This document shows, one piece after another, positions 47,944-60,800 of a stretch of DNA of 64,000 nucleotides (positions within the stretch are counted from its first letter, which is position 1; each line of letters begins with the position of its first letter). The notes beneath the pieces are model-generated. The model had not been told where the DNA came from and ran no database searches. It worked only from the letters and a program-made list of their open reading frames with translations. The position numbers and the translations under genes are program-made. The stretch lies in NCBI GenBank assembly GCA_008360975.2, contig CM039185.1, positions 1,302,001 through 1,366,000 of the forward strand, written 5' to 3'. Origin of the DNA: Lichenostomus cassidix. Its lineage: Eukaryota > Chordata > Aves > Passeriformes > Meliphagidae.

Positions 47944-48480
47944 TACAGAATCCCAGACTGGTTTGGGTGGGAGGGATCTTAAACCTCATCCCATTCCCTG
48001 CCATGGCAGGGACACCTTCCACCGTCCCAGGGTGATCCAAGCCCTGTCCAGCCTGGCCTTGGACACTTCCAGGGATCCAGATGCAGCCACAGTTTCTCTG
48101 GGCACTCTGTGCCAGGGCCTGCCCACCCTCACAGGGAACAATTCCTTCCCAATATCCCATCTAAACCTGCCCTCTGGCAGTGGGAAGCCATTCCCTGTGT
48201 CCTGCCCCTCCGTCTATTCCAAATCCTCTCTCTCCATCTTTCCTGTTGGCTCCTTCAGGCACTGCAAGGCCACAGTGAGGTCAGCCCAAAGCTTCTCCTC
48301 TCCACGCTGAACAATCCCAGATCTCCCAGCCTTTTCTCCCAGCAGAGCTGCTCCATCCCTCTGCTCATGCTGGTGCCTCCTCTGGACTCTCCCCAGCAGC
48401 TCCAGCTCCTTCCTGTGCTGTTCCCCAGGGCTGGGGCAGCTCACCTCTGAGGTGGGGTCTCACCTGAGAGGGGCAGAATC
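47944..48480 (-). mobile_element. CR1 LINE 3' fragment
   Basis: Antisense CR1 tail starting 'cagaatcccagactggtttg', continuing through the 'ctgccctctggcagtgggaa' and 'gctgctccatccctctgctc' blocks. Confidence 0.8.
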
Positions 48481-50150
48481 CCTCCCTTTTCCTGCTGCTC
48501 ATGCTGGGGGCTCAGCCCCGGGCTTGGGGGGTTCTGGATGGGGCCAAATCCTTCTCCCAGGGCTGCTCTATGTGCTCATCCCAGCCTGGATTCATCCCAG
48601 GGGCTGCAGCAGCAGCACCTGGCCTTGTTAAACCACATGAGATTCCCCGGGGCACTGTTTGGCTTATCCAGGTTGGATGAGTTTGGAAAGTTTAAGGTTG
48701 GAAAAGAGCTCCAAGATCTTCCTCCTGTGGCACCCAGCGTGGGTCAGGAGGCCAGGAGCACCTGCAGAGTTAGCAGGAGTATTTCCAAGAGGGTGGGAGC
48801 AGGATTCCAGGAGAGGATCGCACAGGATGGCACCTGCACAAGGACAGGGACTGATCCATGCCCCAGGCTGGCAGTGGCCAGGCTGCTCCATTTCATCTGG
48901 CAGGTGACAGGGCCCTGTGAGGAGGCAAATCAAGGAAAAAAAAATCACAAAATTTGAGATAAACAGCCCTGAGAGAGCATCAGAATTTCACATCTCTGAA
49001 GAGTTCAGTTTGTGATTGCAGGCTGGTAACAGATGGGGCTCCTTAAACTGCACTGAATTATAACCAGGAGTTTAACAATCCCAAAGGGATTTGCTGCACA
49101 GACATTGTGACAAACCAGATGGAAAATCCTTTCCTAAGGTCCTGAGAGCTTTCAGCAGCAGCACAGAGCTCACCTGCACCTGAGCTGTGCCTTGGTGAGG
49201 GTGAGCTCAGTGACTCAGACTGAAATCCACCTCCCCAGGGCCACTTGATATCAGGCTCAGGTCTGTCACTGGAGGCAGAGCATTCCCTAAGAATATCTGG
49301 ATGTCACAGAGCTTTGCAGGGAGCTCAGGCTGACAGAAACTCCTCTGGTGCTTCGCGATCTCAGTAATCCCCCTTTCAGCTGTTTCATGTCCTGTCTGCA
49401 GTGACTCCAAATGATCAAGGACTGTGTGCAGGGGAAATCAGGGAATGATCAGAGGTGTTGCACAGGAGGGAGCCTTGTCACAGGGATCCCCCAGCTCCAC
49501 TCGGAGATTCCCCTTCTGTTCTCAGCTCTGCTTGGAAAGCCGGGCATGCCTTTGCTGTCTGTCTCCCCAGCTCTGCTCAGCTCTAATCATCCTTGTTTCC
49601 TGTGCCATTCCTGTCTTTATCTCCTGCTTTGAAGGCCACAGAATCCTTTCTAGAAGCTGTCAGGATTACACGTGGCAAGTGGAGCTTGCATTCAGAGCTG
49701 CTAATGAGCTTGTCGAGCCCTGCACGCCACCGGGGACTGTGTGCTTTAACCCTCAGCCGTGCATCCAGCTGTAAATCAGAACAATATTCACTCCAAATCA
49801 GGGCAGGGCTGGAGGTGTTCCTTCTCTCCATGCTGGGAGAGTGAGAGCAGCTGCCAGCCAGCGGGAAAGCACAGCCCCAGCGCTGTGGGGAAACTCATCC
49901 AGGGATAAATCACAGCCTGGAGCACTCCTCCCCTGACCGCCTCCAACTGCTGCGCTTCGCAGGGGATGTGGGACAAGGTTTCTGCCCTTCTGCTGCTGCC
50001 TCCACCTGCGGGGCTCCCACAGAGCGCAGCCGCCTCTCCAACCGGATCCGTGCTGGCAAACTCACCAGCGTCACCAGCACAGCGCCAGCCTCTCCCCCGG
50101 GACGTCCCTCAAGGAAGATTTGTCACCCAGAGCTGCAGACTCGTTGCTCT
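48481..50150. other. Non-coding, nothing recognised
   Basis: A weak CR1-like patch is present near 48660-48720. Open frames up to 139 codons have no recognisable domain. Confidence 0.45.
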
Positions 50151-50620
50151 GACCCTCCCAAAGGCCCCCAAAGGCCCCCGACCCCCGGTGTGATCCCGAC
50201 CCCCGGCCCGAGTCCCGCACCCGAACGCCCCGCTCCCTCAGCGCCTCTCCCCACAGCGGGACACCCTCACAGCCCGGTGACGTCACCGCCGCGCCGCCCG
50301 CCGCCATTGGGCGCTTCTGACCCTCGCATGCGCAATGCCGCGGCTGGAGCAGCGCTGCTTCCGGCTTGCTGAAGGCTGCCGCCGCCGCTGCCGGTGCCCG
50401 CTGTGTTCCCGGTGTTCCTACTGCCCCCGGTGCCCGCCGTGTTGCCGGCCGGGCAGCGCAGCCCCTCTGCCAGCCGCGCTGTGTCTGAGGCGGCCCGGGC
50501 GGGGCGGGACAGGGCGGTGGACAGGGGAGCGGGCGCTGCGCGTGCGTGAGGCGCGCGGCTGCTGGCGCCCCCTGGCGGCGGCGGTGGGTGCCCGTGAGGC
50601 GGGCTGAGCGGCTCTGCGCT
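50150..50620. promoter_or_regulatory. Isolated CpG island with CRE, CCAAT, NRF1 and CTCF-like motifs
   Basis: A perfect CRE, TGACGTCA, is at 50278-50285, an inverted CCAAT (attgg) at 50306-50310, an NRF1-type 'gcatgcgc' at 50326-50333, and a strong CTCF-like 'tggcgccccctggcggcgg' at 50563-50581. The arrangement is typical of a housekeeping-type promoter. No protein-coding exon could be identified on either side; a plus-strand frame at 50335-50607 (90 codons, cysteine/arginine-rich) is unsupported. Confidence 0.65.
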
Positions 50621-50639
50621 CTGCGTTCTCCTCGTGTTC

Positions 50640-51722
50640 CGTGAGGGATCGCCGGGGCTGGAAAGGCGCTCTGGGCTCAGCGAGTGCAGCCGGTGAGCCA
50701 TCCGCACCTTGTCACCAGCCCAGAGCACTGAGCGCCATGTCCAGGCTTTCCTTGGACACCTCCAAGGATGGGCACTCCAAACCTCCCTGGGCAGCTCCTG
50801 CCAAAGCCTGACCAACCTTTCCAGGAAGGAATTCCTGCTGATATCCACCCTGCCCCTCCCCTGGCCCAGCCTGAGGCTGTTCCCTCTCCTCCTGTCCCTG
50901 TTCCCTGGAGCACAGCCTGACCCCCCAGCTGTCCCCTCCGGTCAGCAGTTGTGCAGAGCCACAAGGTCCCCCTGAGCCTCCTTTGCTCCAGGCTGAGCTC
51001 CTTTCCCAGCTCCTTCAGCCTCTCCTGGTGCTCCAGCCCCTTCCCCAGCTCTGTTCCCTTCCCTGGACACTCTCCAGCCCCTCCATGTCTTTTCTCCACG
51101 AGGGTCCCAGAGCTGTCCCAGCACTCACAGTGCCCCAGCAGTGGCAGCACAAGGGACAGGCACTGCCCTGCTCTGCTGCCACCCCAGGCTGGCACAGCCC
51201 AGGAACCCTTGGCTTTGCCCACCTGGGCACACCTGGATCGCATCCAGACACTGTCACCAGCACCCCTAGGGCCTTTCCCTGTTTTCCAGCCCCTCTGCCC
51301 CCAGCCTGGAATGTTCCATGGCGACCCAAAGGCAGCACCCTGCACTTGGCCTCATTGCTCCTCACATTGCTGCTCTCATCCCATGGATCCAGCCTGTCCT
51401 GATCCCACTGCAGAGCCCTCCTGCCCTCCAGCAGATCCACATCCCACCCAACTTGATGCCACCTGGGGGAATTTACTGAGAGTGCTCTCGACCCCCTAAT
51501 CCAGGCCATCAATAAAGATATTGAACAGGGCTGGGCCCAGCACTGATCCCTGGGGGACACCAGGCTGTTCCCAGCTGGATATGGCACCATTCCCACCATT
51601 CCCACCACTCCCTGAGCTGGTCACCAGCCAATTTTTAACCCCAAAGAATAGCCTGGGAAAAAAAAAAAAAGCATTGGGAAAAGCCAGAGAGGATGCTGAG
51701 AAGAAACAACTCAACCCTTTGG
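50640..51722 (-). mobile_element. CR1 LINE with reverse transcriptase remnant
   Basis: A 5'-truncated CR1 copy of about 1 kb. Its minus-strand frame at 51496-51714 preserves the reverse transcriptase motif GVPQGSVLGPALFNIFIDGL, downstream of an A-rich interruption. It is not functional. Confidence 0.85.
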
Positions 51723-53265
51723 GCCTTGCCCAGGGACAGGGAAATGTGTAATTCCAGCCCAGAGAACATGTGCTTTAATTACCATCTTTAATTACCAAGC
51801 TGATGGAAAAGCAGAAGGGAGGGTAGGGTGAGGTTAAAAAACAACACAATAATTGAACAAACCCCTACAAATAAAGAGCCCTGAAGGGAAGGAGGCTTCA
51901 GTGAGACTGAGATGAGGCTCTGAGCAAGGTGGAGTGGCTCCATCTGTCCCAGCTGAGGTGTGGGGATGTGCTCACCTGACAGGATATCCAGCCTCAGCAC
52001 TGGTTTTGCAGGATAATCCCCTGGGAAGGACGAGTGTGAGAGAAACTGCCTGAGTGCCATGGGGTTAATTTGGGTTGGTTTGTCTGGGGTGAGGTCTAAA
52101 AAGAAGCATCTGAGAGAGGAATCCAAAGGGAGCGGGGTGGGAGCACAGGGATGGGAAGTGCTGTCCTTTTGCAGGCAGTGAGAGCAGGAGGAGCTGTGGG
52201 ACAGGTGTGTCACACACCTCTGGAGGTGGCTGAAGTTAAATGGCAAATTTGGGAACAGACCAAGGGAGAAGCAGCTGGACCTGGAGCTCCTCCACTTCCC
52301 AAGGAGGCAATCCTGGGTGTCCTTCAGAGGCTAAGTCCTTCCTCTGGTTACCTCCACTGGTTACAGATTAGCAGCACCTCGGGAGAAAATGAGAAAAAAT
52401 GGAATAAAAAATTAGACTTGGAGAAATAATCCCCTGCCCCTGTAGAATGGAATATTTGGGAGAGGTAGGAAAGCTCACACAAATCCCTTACGTTTACAAA
52501 CGTTCTCCACTGGAGCAGGCTGTATCTCCCAGATGTGGCTTTCAGCACAGGGATCAGCACCTGGATCCATCCATCCATCCATCCATCCATCCATCCATCC
52601 TCTCTGGGAAGAGCAGGAATTCCCGCAGTGGCAGCCAGAGGTCTCCCCGCTGCAGGCAGTGCAGGACTGTGTGCGACACCTCACGGTTCTGGGACTGCCG
52701 AGCAGGAAATGGGGAAAAAATGGCTAATTCCCATCCCTGTCTCCGGGAAAACAGCGGGGATCAGACCTGGAAGGAGGGCGGTGGGTCCGGGAAGGGTTTT
52801 TGCAAGGTGGGAATGAGCACAGGCAGCAGAAAGAACAAGCTTTGCAGGAGCTGCCCTGCACAGCTGGACTCGGGGCATTTAGTGGATTTAGGGAAAATCC
52901 CTTTTCCAGAGAGTCCCCAGGTGCTGCAGGGCTGGTTCTACCCAATCCCACAGCCCAGAACAGAGCTGGGCCAGTGACACCTCACGACATCCCCATGGCT
53001 GGAAGGCTGAATTAGGCAGGAATCTTTCCTCCCTCTGGAAGAGTTTCTGGTGATATCAAGGGCCTCCTAAACTGTCTGTCTGCTCCATGATTTTATCCAG
53101 TTCGTTTGGGATCACTCAGAAAATCCTGTCCCACTCATGTCACATGGCACTCTTTGTTACCCTTGGTTGCATCTCTAGAGCAAACACAAACTTCTAATTT
53201 CATTTAAATGAGATTCTATAATATTTAAGCATCAATTTTTATCACCTTCTTTTTCAATTTATTTT
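51723..53265. other. Non-coding apart from a microsatellite
   Basis: Nothing recognised other than the short GGAT array listed separately. Confidence 0.45.
52564..52602. repeat. (ATCC)n microsatellite
   Basis: Nine to ten uninterrupted ATCC units, the same motif family as the 45.4 kb array but in the opposite strand sense. Confidence 0.95.
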
Positions 53266-53267
53266 CC

Positions 53268-53985
53268 TCTTTCTCTTTTTCTTTTTTTATTTTTCTGTTT
53301 TATATTTATTTTTTGTTTTAATTTTACTTTTACGTCTAATTTTTCCATCTTTCCCTTTCTCTTTTCCATCTCTTTCCCTTTCTCTTTGCCATCTTTCCCT
53401 TTCTCTTTCTCTTTTCCATCTCTTTCCCTTTCTCTTTCCCATCTTTCCCTTTCTCTTTCTCTTTTCCATCTCTTTCCCTTTCTCTTTCCCTTCTTTTCCT
53501 TTCTCTTTCTCTTTTCCATCTCTTTCCCTTTCTCTTTCCCATCTTTCCCTTTCTCTTTCTCTTTTCCATCTCTTTCCCTTTCTCTTTCCCATCTTTCCCT
53601 TTCTCTTTCTCTTTTCCATCTCTTTCCCTTTCTCTTTCCCATCTTTCCCTTTCTCTTTCTCTTTTCCATCTCTTTCCCTTTCTCTTTCCCATCTTTCCCT
53701 TTCTCTTTCTCTTTTCCATCTCTTTCTCTTTCTCTTTTCCATCTCTTTCCCTTTCTCTTTCCCATCTTTTCCTTTCTCTTTCTCTTTCCCATCTTTTCCT
53801 TTCTCTTTCTCTTTTCCATCTCTTTCCCTTTCTCTTTCCCATCTTTTCCTTTCTCTTTCTCTTTTCCATCTCTTTCCCTTTCTCTTTCCCATCTTTCTCT
53901 TTCTCTTTTCCACCTCTTTCCCTTTCTCTTTCTCATCCCTTTCCCTTTTTCTTTCCAATCTCTTTTCTCTTTCTCTGTCCTCTTT
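53268..53985. repeat. Pyrimidine-rich minisatellite, 50-bp period
   Basis: The phrase 'cttttccatctctttccctt' recurs at 53411, 53461, 53511, 53561 and 53611, and onward with some shorter units. The plus strand is almost pure C/T apart from one A per 'ccat' or 'cat'. Long Lys/Arg/Glu-rich frames on the minus strand are by-products of the repeat. Confidence 0.95.
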
Positions 53986-55858
53986 TTCCTTAAGGAAATA
54001 CCTTAGCACACTATTGCTGTTTAATACACACCTCAGGACTTCTTGGAAGCAGTGAATTCCATATTTAAGCTTTGATTCTTGGACAGGGAATTCCCCACCA
54101 CCCTTTAGGTCAAATCTCTTCATGTGGTTCACATTTATCTTTAAAACCACAAACTGATTATCAGGGGTTCAAACTCCACCCTCTTTGCTGAGGACCAAAA
54201 CTCTCAGACCCATCCACAAAGTTTTACTGGAAAATGCAAGTTCTCACTCATCAAAGTGCTGTCTCATGGGAAAATCTGCCAGAAATGGGGAGCAAATCCT
54301 GTAAAATATTCCCTGACACTGAGTTAGGTCTGCAAACATCCCCTGGAACAAGAGTCCAGGCTCCAGCATCACCTTCCCAGTGTGTGAGAACTGCTTTGTG
54401 TGAGCTAAAAATCCCTCTGGTGTTTCCTTCCAACAAAAAAACCCTGAAATACAAGTGGGCTGACTTGCATGAATCAGGATTATTCTTAGAAAATCCTATT
54501 CAGGGCATTTGTGTCTTAACCAACCTGGGTGAGGTGAAATCAGGAATTCAGGGGGTTCACTGCTGGCATCTCCCAAATTCCCTGGAGGAAAAGGACTGTC
54601 CAGGGACTGTGCAGGGACTCAGGGCTGTGGGGAGGCTCCTGGCACTCCCTCCTGATCTCTGCACATCACTTTGGGGTCAGAAGGAACGATGGAACCTGCC
54701 CAGAGAGAATTTTGGGATTCCCTTGTGCTCCCACGTGTCTGGGGCCCTGCAGGGAGCATCCCCAGGAATCACAGCAAGGATTCAAGGGAATAACCCCACC
54801 CCAAACTGCCAGACACAGGGACTTGCAGTTACCAAATATGCACAATGTCCAGGGCAGCCCAGACTTCTGTTCAAGAAAGGACAGCACAGCAAAAATGTCC
54901 TGCAATGCCATGAAACACCTGGAAACATGTCTGGAGCAGCTGCCAGAGGCTTCAGGAGCTGCAGGTACCCTGCAGGTCTGTGTTGGGATTCTCCCATGCA
55001 GGAATCTTCCTACAACCAGCTATTTTTGTCATCTCAGGGCTAGATTTCTAAAATGCAGTATTGGAGGGTTGAACCTTGGGATTTTTGGGATGCAAAATAT
55101 GCTGGGAGATCCTGCTTACCTGTCCCATGTCCATAGGTGCTGTGGGCCCTGTACCAGAAGGTTCCATGTGTAATTCCAGCTGGCTTCATCCATAAAGTTC
55201 TTAGTTAAAGTTCTTAATTTTAAAAAGTGCTGTGGCTGAACCAGAGGGGGAAATGAGCTTGGAGGTGAAGGGATGAGAGAGAATTCCTTATGGAGCTCCC
55301 CCAGCCATCCAGGGGTTGGAGCCAAAAGTTGGGCTAAATGTCATCTGGGTTTCACTGGGTATAGGAAAGTCTAGGGGAGGAAAAAAGGGAAAGATTTCAA
55401 CCTCGGCAGCCCTGGTGTGTATTCCAGTGTCTGGCACATTCCTGGCTCCCCTGCTCCAGTTACACCCCAGTCAGACTGCTGTTAAACTGGGACAGCTCTC
55501 TCCCTCAGCCTTACCTTGTGTCCCATCCAGACTGCTCAGGGTTAAGCAGGGTCGGGAGCACTTCCCAGCCTCGGGAATTCCAGCCCTGGCTGGGGTGGCT
55601 GGCACATGGGAATCTGCCTGGATGCTGGGGGAACAGGAATGGGAGGCTCCTCGGCTCCAAGGGTTTGCTTCAAGCCTCCCCCTCCTGACCCTGTTCTGGC
55701 GATTTGGGATTTTTGCACTTTCTCCTCCTCGCTCATTTCTCCCTTTGTCTATCCCTCACCTCCAAAGGCAAGGAATGTTCGCTGCCATCAAATCCCTTCT
55801 GTTCTCCCTGAGCCCAGTTCTCTCCATCTCAGCTGAGACCTTCAGATCCTTTGCCCAG
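53986..55858. other. Non-coding; one unexplained 269-codon ORF
   Basis: The plus-strand frame at 54234-55043 is open for 269 codons in sequence that is not especially GC-rich. It has no recognisable domain or splice structure, so I do not call it a gene. Confidence 0.4.
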
Positions 55859-56028
55859 ACAAGCTGTGGCTGCCCCTGGATCCCTGCAAGTGTCCAAGGC
55901 CAGGCTGGACAGGGCTTGGAGCAACCTGGGACAGTGGAAGGTGTCCCTGCCATGGCAGGGGTGGCACTGGATGAGCTTTAAGGTCCTTCCAACCCAAACC
56001 AGTCTGGGATTCTGGGATTCTGTTATAA
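55859..56028 (+). mobile_element. CR1 LINE 3' fragment
   Basis: Sense CR1 tail with 'ctggacagggcttggagcaa', then 'taaggtccttccaaccc', and a terminal 'gggattctgggattctg' direct repeat typical of CR1 3' ends. Confidence 0.8.
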
Positions 56029-57440
56029 ATCCCATTAGTTTTCCTCACCATCCTGAAGTCCTGTCCCAAACCAGCTCCAGGAATGTTTCTGTTTGGAGGC
56101 TCTGGTTTGTTTTTAGGGGTAGAGAAGGAGGGCTGGGTTTCCAAAAAAGGTGTGATGATGCTAAAGGAGCTCTCTTATACCCAGATTCTCCTGGGCTGAT
56201 TCCCACTGATCTTTGACCTTTCCCCACCAATGGAATCACACCTGCTTATCCCAGCAACACCTTTTGGTTTGGAATCTGAAATCAGAGTAACAAACAGCCC
56301 AGGGTTTGCTGATCCAGGGGGCTGTTCCAGCCTCATCCTCTGGATAAACCATCTCCCATGGAGGTAAGAGGGAATCAAGGAGAGGCAGTTTCCAGCAAAT
56401 GGCCAAAATTCCTGGTCCTGATCCCTAAATTTGCAATTAGCAGCTCATTAATTAAGCTCTTCCCATGCTTTGCCTTCCTGGATTCACCCAGACACTCCTA
56501 AACCTCTCTGAAAAGCTCCTCCAAACTGAGCAGCTCTGAGTCATTTGGAATAGTTCCTTCTGCATTCCTCAGGAGAGATTTAAACAAATTCCATCGTAAC
56601 CTCTGGATTTTAATAATTGGAAAAGCTGCAGGGGAAGAAGTAAAAGCACTTTCCACTTATTATGCATTTACCAACATCATCCATAACACTTAAAACCCCA
56701 GCAACAATAAACCCACACAAACACTCTCCCCCTTAAGAACTCCCATCTTTTACCGATCCTTTCCCCCAAATTTAACAGGATAATGGCACGAGATGGAATT
56801 AGCAGAACTCCAATAACGTCATTTCTGTGTTCTTCACCAGCTCATGGCTCGAGGTTCTCAAACTGTTTTGATGTTTGGAGGATGGAGTTTGGCTTTCAAA
56901 CACACACCAGCACAGCTCTGGGCAGACAGACCTGGAGTGAGGATTTAGTTCCTTATTTATGGTTCTTGAGGGGATTTTGTTTCTCTGCATTTATCTGGCA
57001 CTCTTCTGGTCAAAGAAACCTGCCAGGCTTCACCCTCCTGCCTTTCTCCTCCCCATTATCCTGCCAAGGAATTCAGCTCTTCCTTGGCCAGGGAGCTGCT
57101 GTGGAATTCCATCAGTCCTGCTGGAGCAATCAGTCCCAGAGTGCAGGCAGTGTTATCTGGGGCTGATTGCACAGCATGACAGCTCCATTCACCTCCAGAA
57201 AACTGACCCAGCAGCCCCTGCCAGGCTCTTTGGGCCAAATTCTGGCACCTGAGGGTAAAGCAGGAGTGATTCCAGTGAAATTTCCATGTTTTACAGCAGG
57301 ATCTGGCTGTAAAATTCACAGAGAATTGGCCAGAGAATTCCCATTTACAGAATTCTCTTATTGTTAATTCTGACTTCTGTGGGATTTGTCTTGCTGGCTT
57401 CACAAAATGCCTCAAGCCCAGAACAAAGTAAACCATTTGT
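56029..57440. other. Non-coding, nothing recognised
   Basis: Moderately AT-rich sequence without a supported gene or repeat. Confidence 0.45.
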
Positions 57441-57442
57441 GT

Positions 57443-57738
57443 TCTTTCCAGAACCTTCCAGGAACACCTTCCACTATGCCAGGTTGCTGCAGCCTGGCCT
57501 TGGACACTTCCAGGGATCCAGGAACAGCCACTGCATCTCTGGGAATCTCTTCCAGGGCCTCCCTACCCTCCCAGGGAACAATTCCTTCCCAATCTTCCAT
57601 CTCTTCCCTCTGGCAGTGGGAAGCCATTCCCTGTGCCCTGTCCCTCCATCCCCTGTCCCCAGTCCCTCTGCAGCTCTCCTGGAGCCCCTCTAGGCCCTGG
57701 AAGATGATTCTCGTGCTCCCTCACCCTGCTCCCAAATG
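57443..57738 (-). mobile_element. CR1 LINE fragment
   Basis: Antisense CR1 region ('acaccttccactatgccagg', then the 'ctctggcagtgggaagccat' block). Confidence 0.75.
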
Positions 57739-57744
57739 GATTCA

Positions 57745-57840
57745 TCACTGAAGGTGTCCCTGCCATGCCAGGGGTGGGACAGGATGAGCTTTAAGGTCCT
57801 TCCAACCCAAGCCAGGCTGGAATTCCGTGGTTCTGTCACT
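57745..57840 (+). mobile_element. CR1 LINE 3' fragment, opposite orientation
   Basis: Sense CR1 tail ('ggtgtccctgccatgccagg', 'taaggtccttccaaccc') abutting the antisense copy, so the two form an imperfect inverted pair. Confidence 0.75.
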
Positions 57841-60800
57841 CTTTGACCCACAGGGTGAACTCTGAAGGTTCAGTGGGAATCAACAACCACCAGCCATTCC
57901 TTCCATTCCACTGTTTCCATGGCAGTGGCAGGAGGGGAGCACAGAGAAGGAATTCATCCAGCTGGGAACACACTGGCCACATCCCTGGAGTTCACTCACC
58001 TGCACTGACCCTGCTGGAACTCCCCAGAGATGCCAAATCCTGCACTTCTTCTGCATCCCAGAGTGGAGATTCCCTTGTGAAACACCCACAGACTGTGGCT
58101 AGTTTATTTATATAATTTATATTTTTACTATTTATATAATTTATATTGATGTAATTTACATTTCCATATACAGTCCCTTAGCTGTGTTGGCCAGGGAAGC
58201 AAAACCCCAATTGTTTCCTAGGATGATGAAAACCCTCCCTGGATGAGATGCAAATGAGGAAATGAAGGATGTAATAAATACAACTGCAGGTTTAATTGTC
58301 CAAGGAACTGCTGGAGGTGTTTTTTTAAAACATTTATTATACATATACCTTCTTCTCCTACAACTGCCAGCTCTCATGGCCTTATTAAATAACTTAATAA
58401 AAAAATGGGTTTGGAGCATATTGATTTCCTCCTTTTTGCCTATTTTCATTCTGTTTCCCCACCATGACCAGAAAATAATGACAAAATGTGTGTGGCTGTG
58501 ACTGTGAGGAAAGCAAAGAGCAGGAGGCTGTGATGTGTTTCCCCATTTTCCCCAGAAGGGAATGTCTGTGTGTTTCCTTAACCCTTCGAGCAGCCCTAAA
58601 ATATGTTTAGATACAAGCAAGGAAAAGGAAAGGCTATAAATAGCTTCAGTTTCAAACATATAAGATGAGAAACTGGGGAAAAAGAACAGTTTGACAAAAG
58701 AGGAAAATGTAGTAAAGATACCCTGAGATGGGTCCAGGACTGAATCCCTTCTGTTCCCTCCTCCTGTGGGGATAAAGAGAGAAGTCAGCATGGAATTAAA
58801 ATTCCAAAGAGCTGCCTCAGTCAATAAAATAGGTGATAAATGAATGACTGGGTAGGGTTGGGGTGAAAAACAACCCCCAGGCCTGGGGAAAACAGAGCCA
58901 GAGGTTCCCTGGATGTGCACAATGCCCAGAGGACATCCCCAGCACTCCTGGGATGTGCTCAGAGATATTCCTGCTCCTCCTTCTTACCTGGAGTTTGTTC
59001 CAAGCTGAGCTGATCCACTGAAACCAAGGGGGAAATAAATCAATCCTAAAAGAGAGGGGAAATAAATAAATTCTAAAATAGGGGGGCAATAAATCAATTC
59101 TAAAATAGAGGGAGCAATAAATCAGCTTCTCCTCCCATCCCTGCCTGTGCTAATCTGCATTTCCCACTCATTCATCACCTCCAGGCACAGCTGGAACTAA
59201 AGCCATTCCTGCCAGGAGCACCTGGCAGCTCTGGCTCTGGCTCCCCACACAGATTTAAGCCTGGCTTATCTCCTCTGGGACCTTCAATCAATCTGTCCTG
59301 CAGGAAAACCAAGCCCAGCTACACCTGGCAGGTAGTTGAGCCCAGCCTTGAGGACAGAACTGATTTCAGGCCATTTCACTGCACCTTTGCTCAGCTCAGG
59401 ACAAGCTGGAGTCACCTGGACAGCCTTAGACCTCCACCTGGGGGAGAAATTAATCCGAGCTCTTCCCCTGCTTTGCTTTCTTGGGGCATTTTGGGGTTGC
59501 TGTGCTGTAAAATCCAGGATTTGCTGGGGACAAAGCAGCTCCAGGACAGGAATTGCTGAGCCCCTCTCAAATTCTGCATTCTCCTTGTTTCACAGCCCCA
59601 CAAATCAAGGGTTGGAGAGCAACTTCTGTGCAGTTCTGCTGAGCAAGAGCTGCTGGGTTGTATTTTCCGAGGATTTTATACCCACAGAAACAAGGAAATC
59701 CTTCAATATCCTTCAGTCCCTGCTCACTCTGAAGACAGAGCTGAACTCTGGTGGTTTAATCCTTGCTGCCAGTGACAACTAAAATTCTGCACAGTTTAAA
59801 AAAGCCACATTGGAATATTTATCCCTTCAGAAAAGCAATGGAACCCCAAGGAAGTGTTTCAGAAATGCCATAGGCATTTTTAGGACATTTTAGTGGTCCC
59901 TGAAACCTTTGCACAACATCAATTAGAGGCACCCCAGAATCATCAAAAGTGAACCCAGAAACTGAAGCTGATAAAAGCGACAAGGAAAATAAACATCCAA
60001 TATTGCAGCTCTCAATCCGAGGGATGGAGAAACACAGGAGATGCACAAACATGACCTTTAAAATGTTACAGGGAGATGGTGAGGAGCAAAACCTGGCCAG
60101 AAAAGGAAAAGTTTTGCCTTTTCTCCTTTTAGGCTCAAATTTTGTCAATGTGAGTCACTCCTGATCCTAAATGAGATCCTAAACCACCTCAAAGTTGTGT
60201 TCTATCACACACATAAAATAAATTCACATTTCTGAGAAGCAGTAATTTATTGTCCCCTAATTTCTGAGTTCTTGACCTCAGAATTTAGCCTTTCTTTTCC
60301 ATCCCTTGCTGCTGACCTGCAATTAGCTTTAATCTGCTGGGTCATTTGCTTGGGGGAAATAAAAACCTCATTTTTAGCTTTATTTACACGAGGAAATAAA
60401 ATCTGCTCTGCCCCTGGATTTAATTGTTTCCAGGTTCCAAACCATCCCAGTGCTCCCTTGTGCTCTGGGGGGTTTTGCTGCCATCCCTGGTGTTCCTTGG
60501 CCACCCAAAGCCAAAAATCCTGCTACTTTTACCCCAACAAACTCCCAGGGAGTTCTGGCTCCCAAACCATGGATGTTTTCTACACCAGTTGTGTCCCAAA
60601 TAACCCTCACCTGCTCTTTGATGTGAGGCCCAAAACCTGAGGCAGGTCGGAATGTTAGAACAAAAAACACGGAAAAATAAGAAATGAGAAGCCCTTAAGG
60701 GCTGCTGGACCCCTGAGAGCCTGGGAGGTTATTTAGGAATTCAGCAGCCTCAGCAAAGCATTTACCTTTGGATTTTCCCATTTATTTGATTGATTGATTG

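Noticed and set aside
50335..50607. 90-codon Cys/Arg-rich plus-strand ORF in the CpG island
   Set aside because: Composition follows CpG-island base content, there is no known motif, and the CTCF-like site lies inside it.
53259..54150. Long Lys/Arg/Glu-rich minus-strand ORFs and a Phe/Ser/Leu-rich plus-strand ORF
   Set aside because: Translations of the 50-bp pyrimidine minisatellite, open in several frames on both strands.
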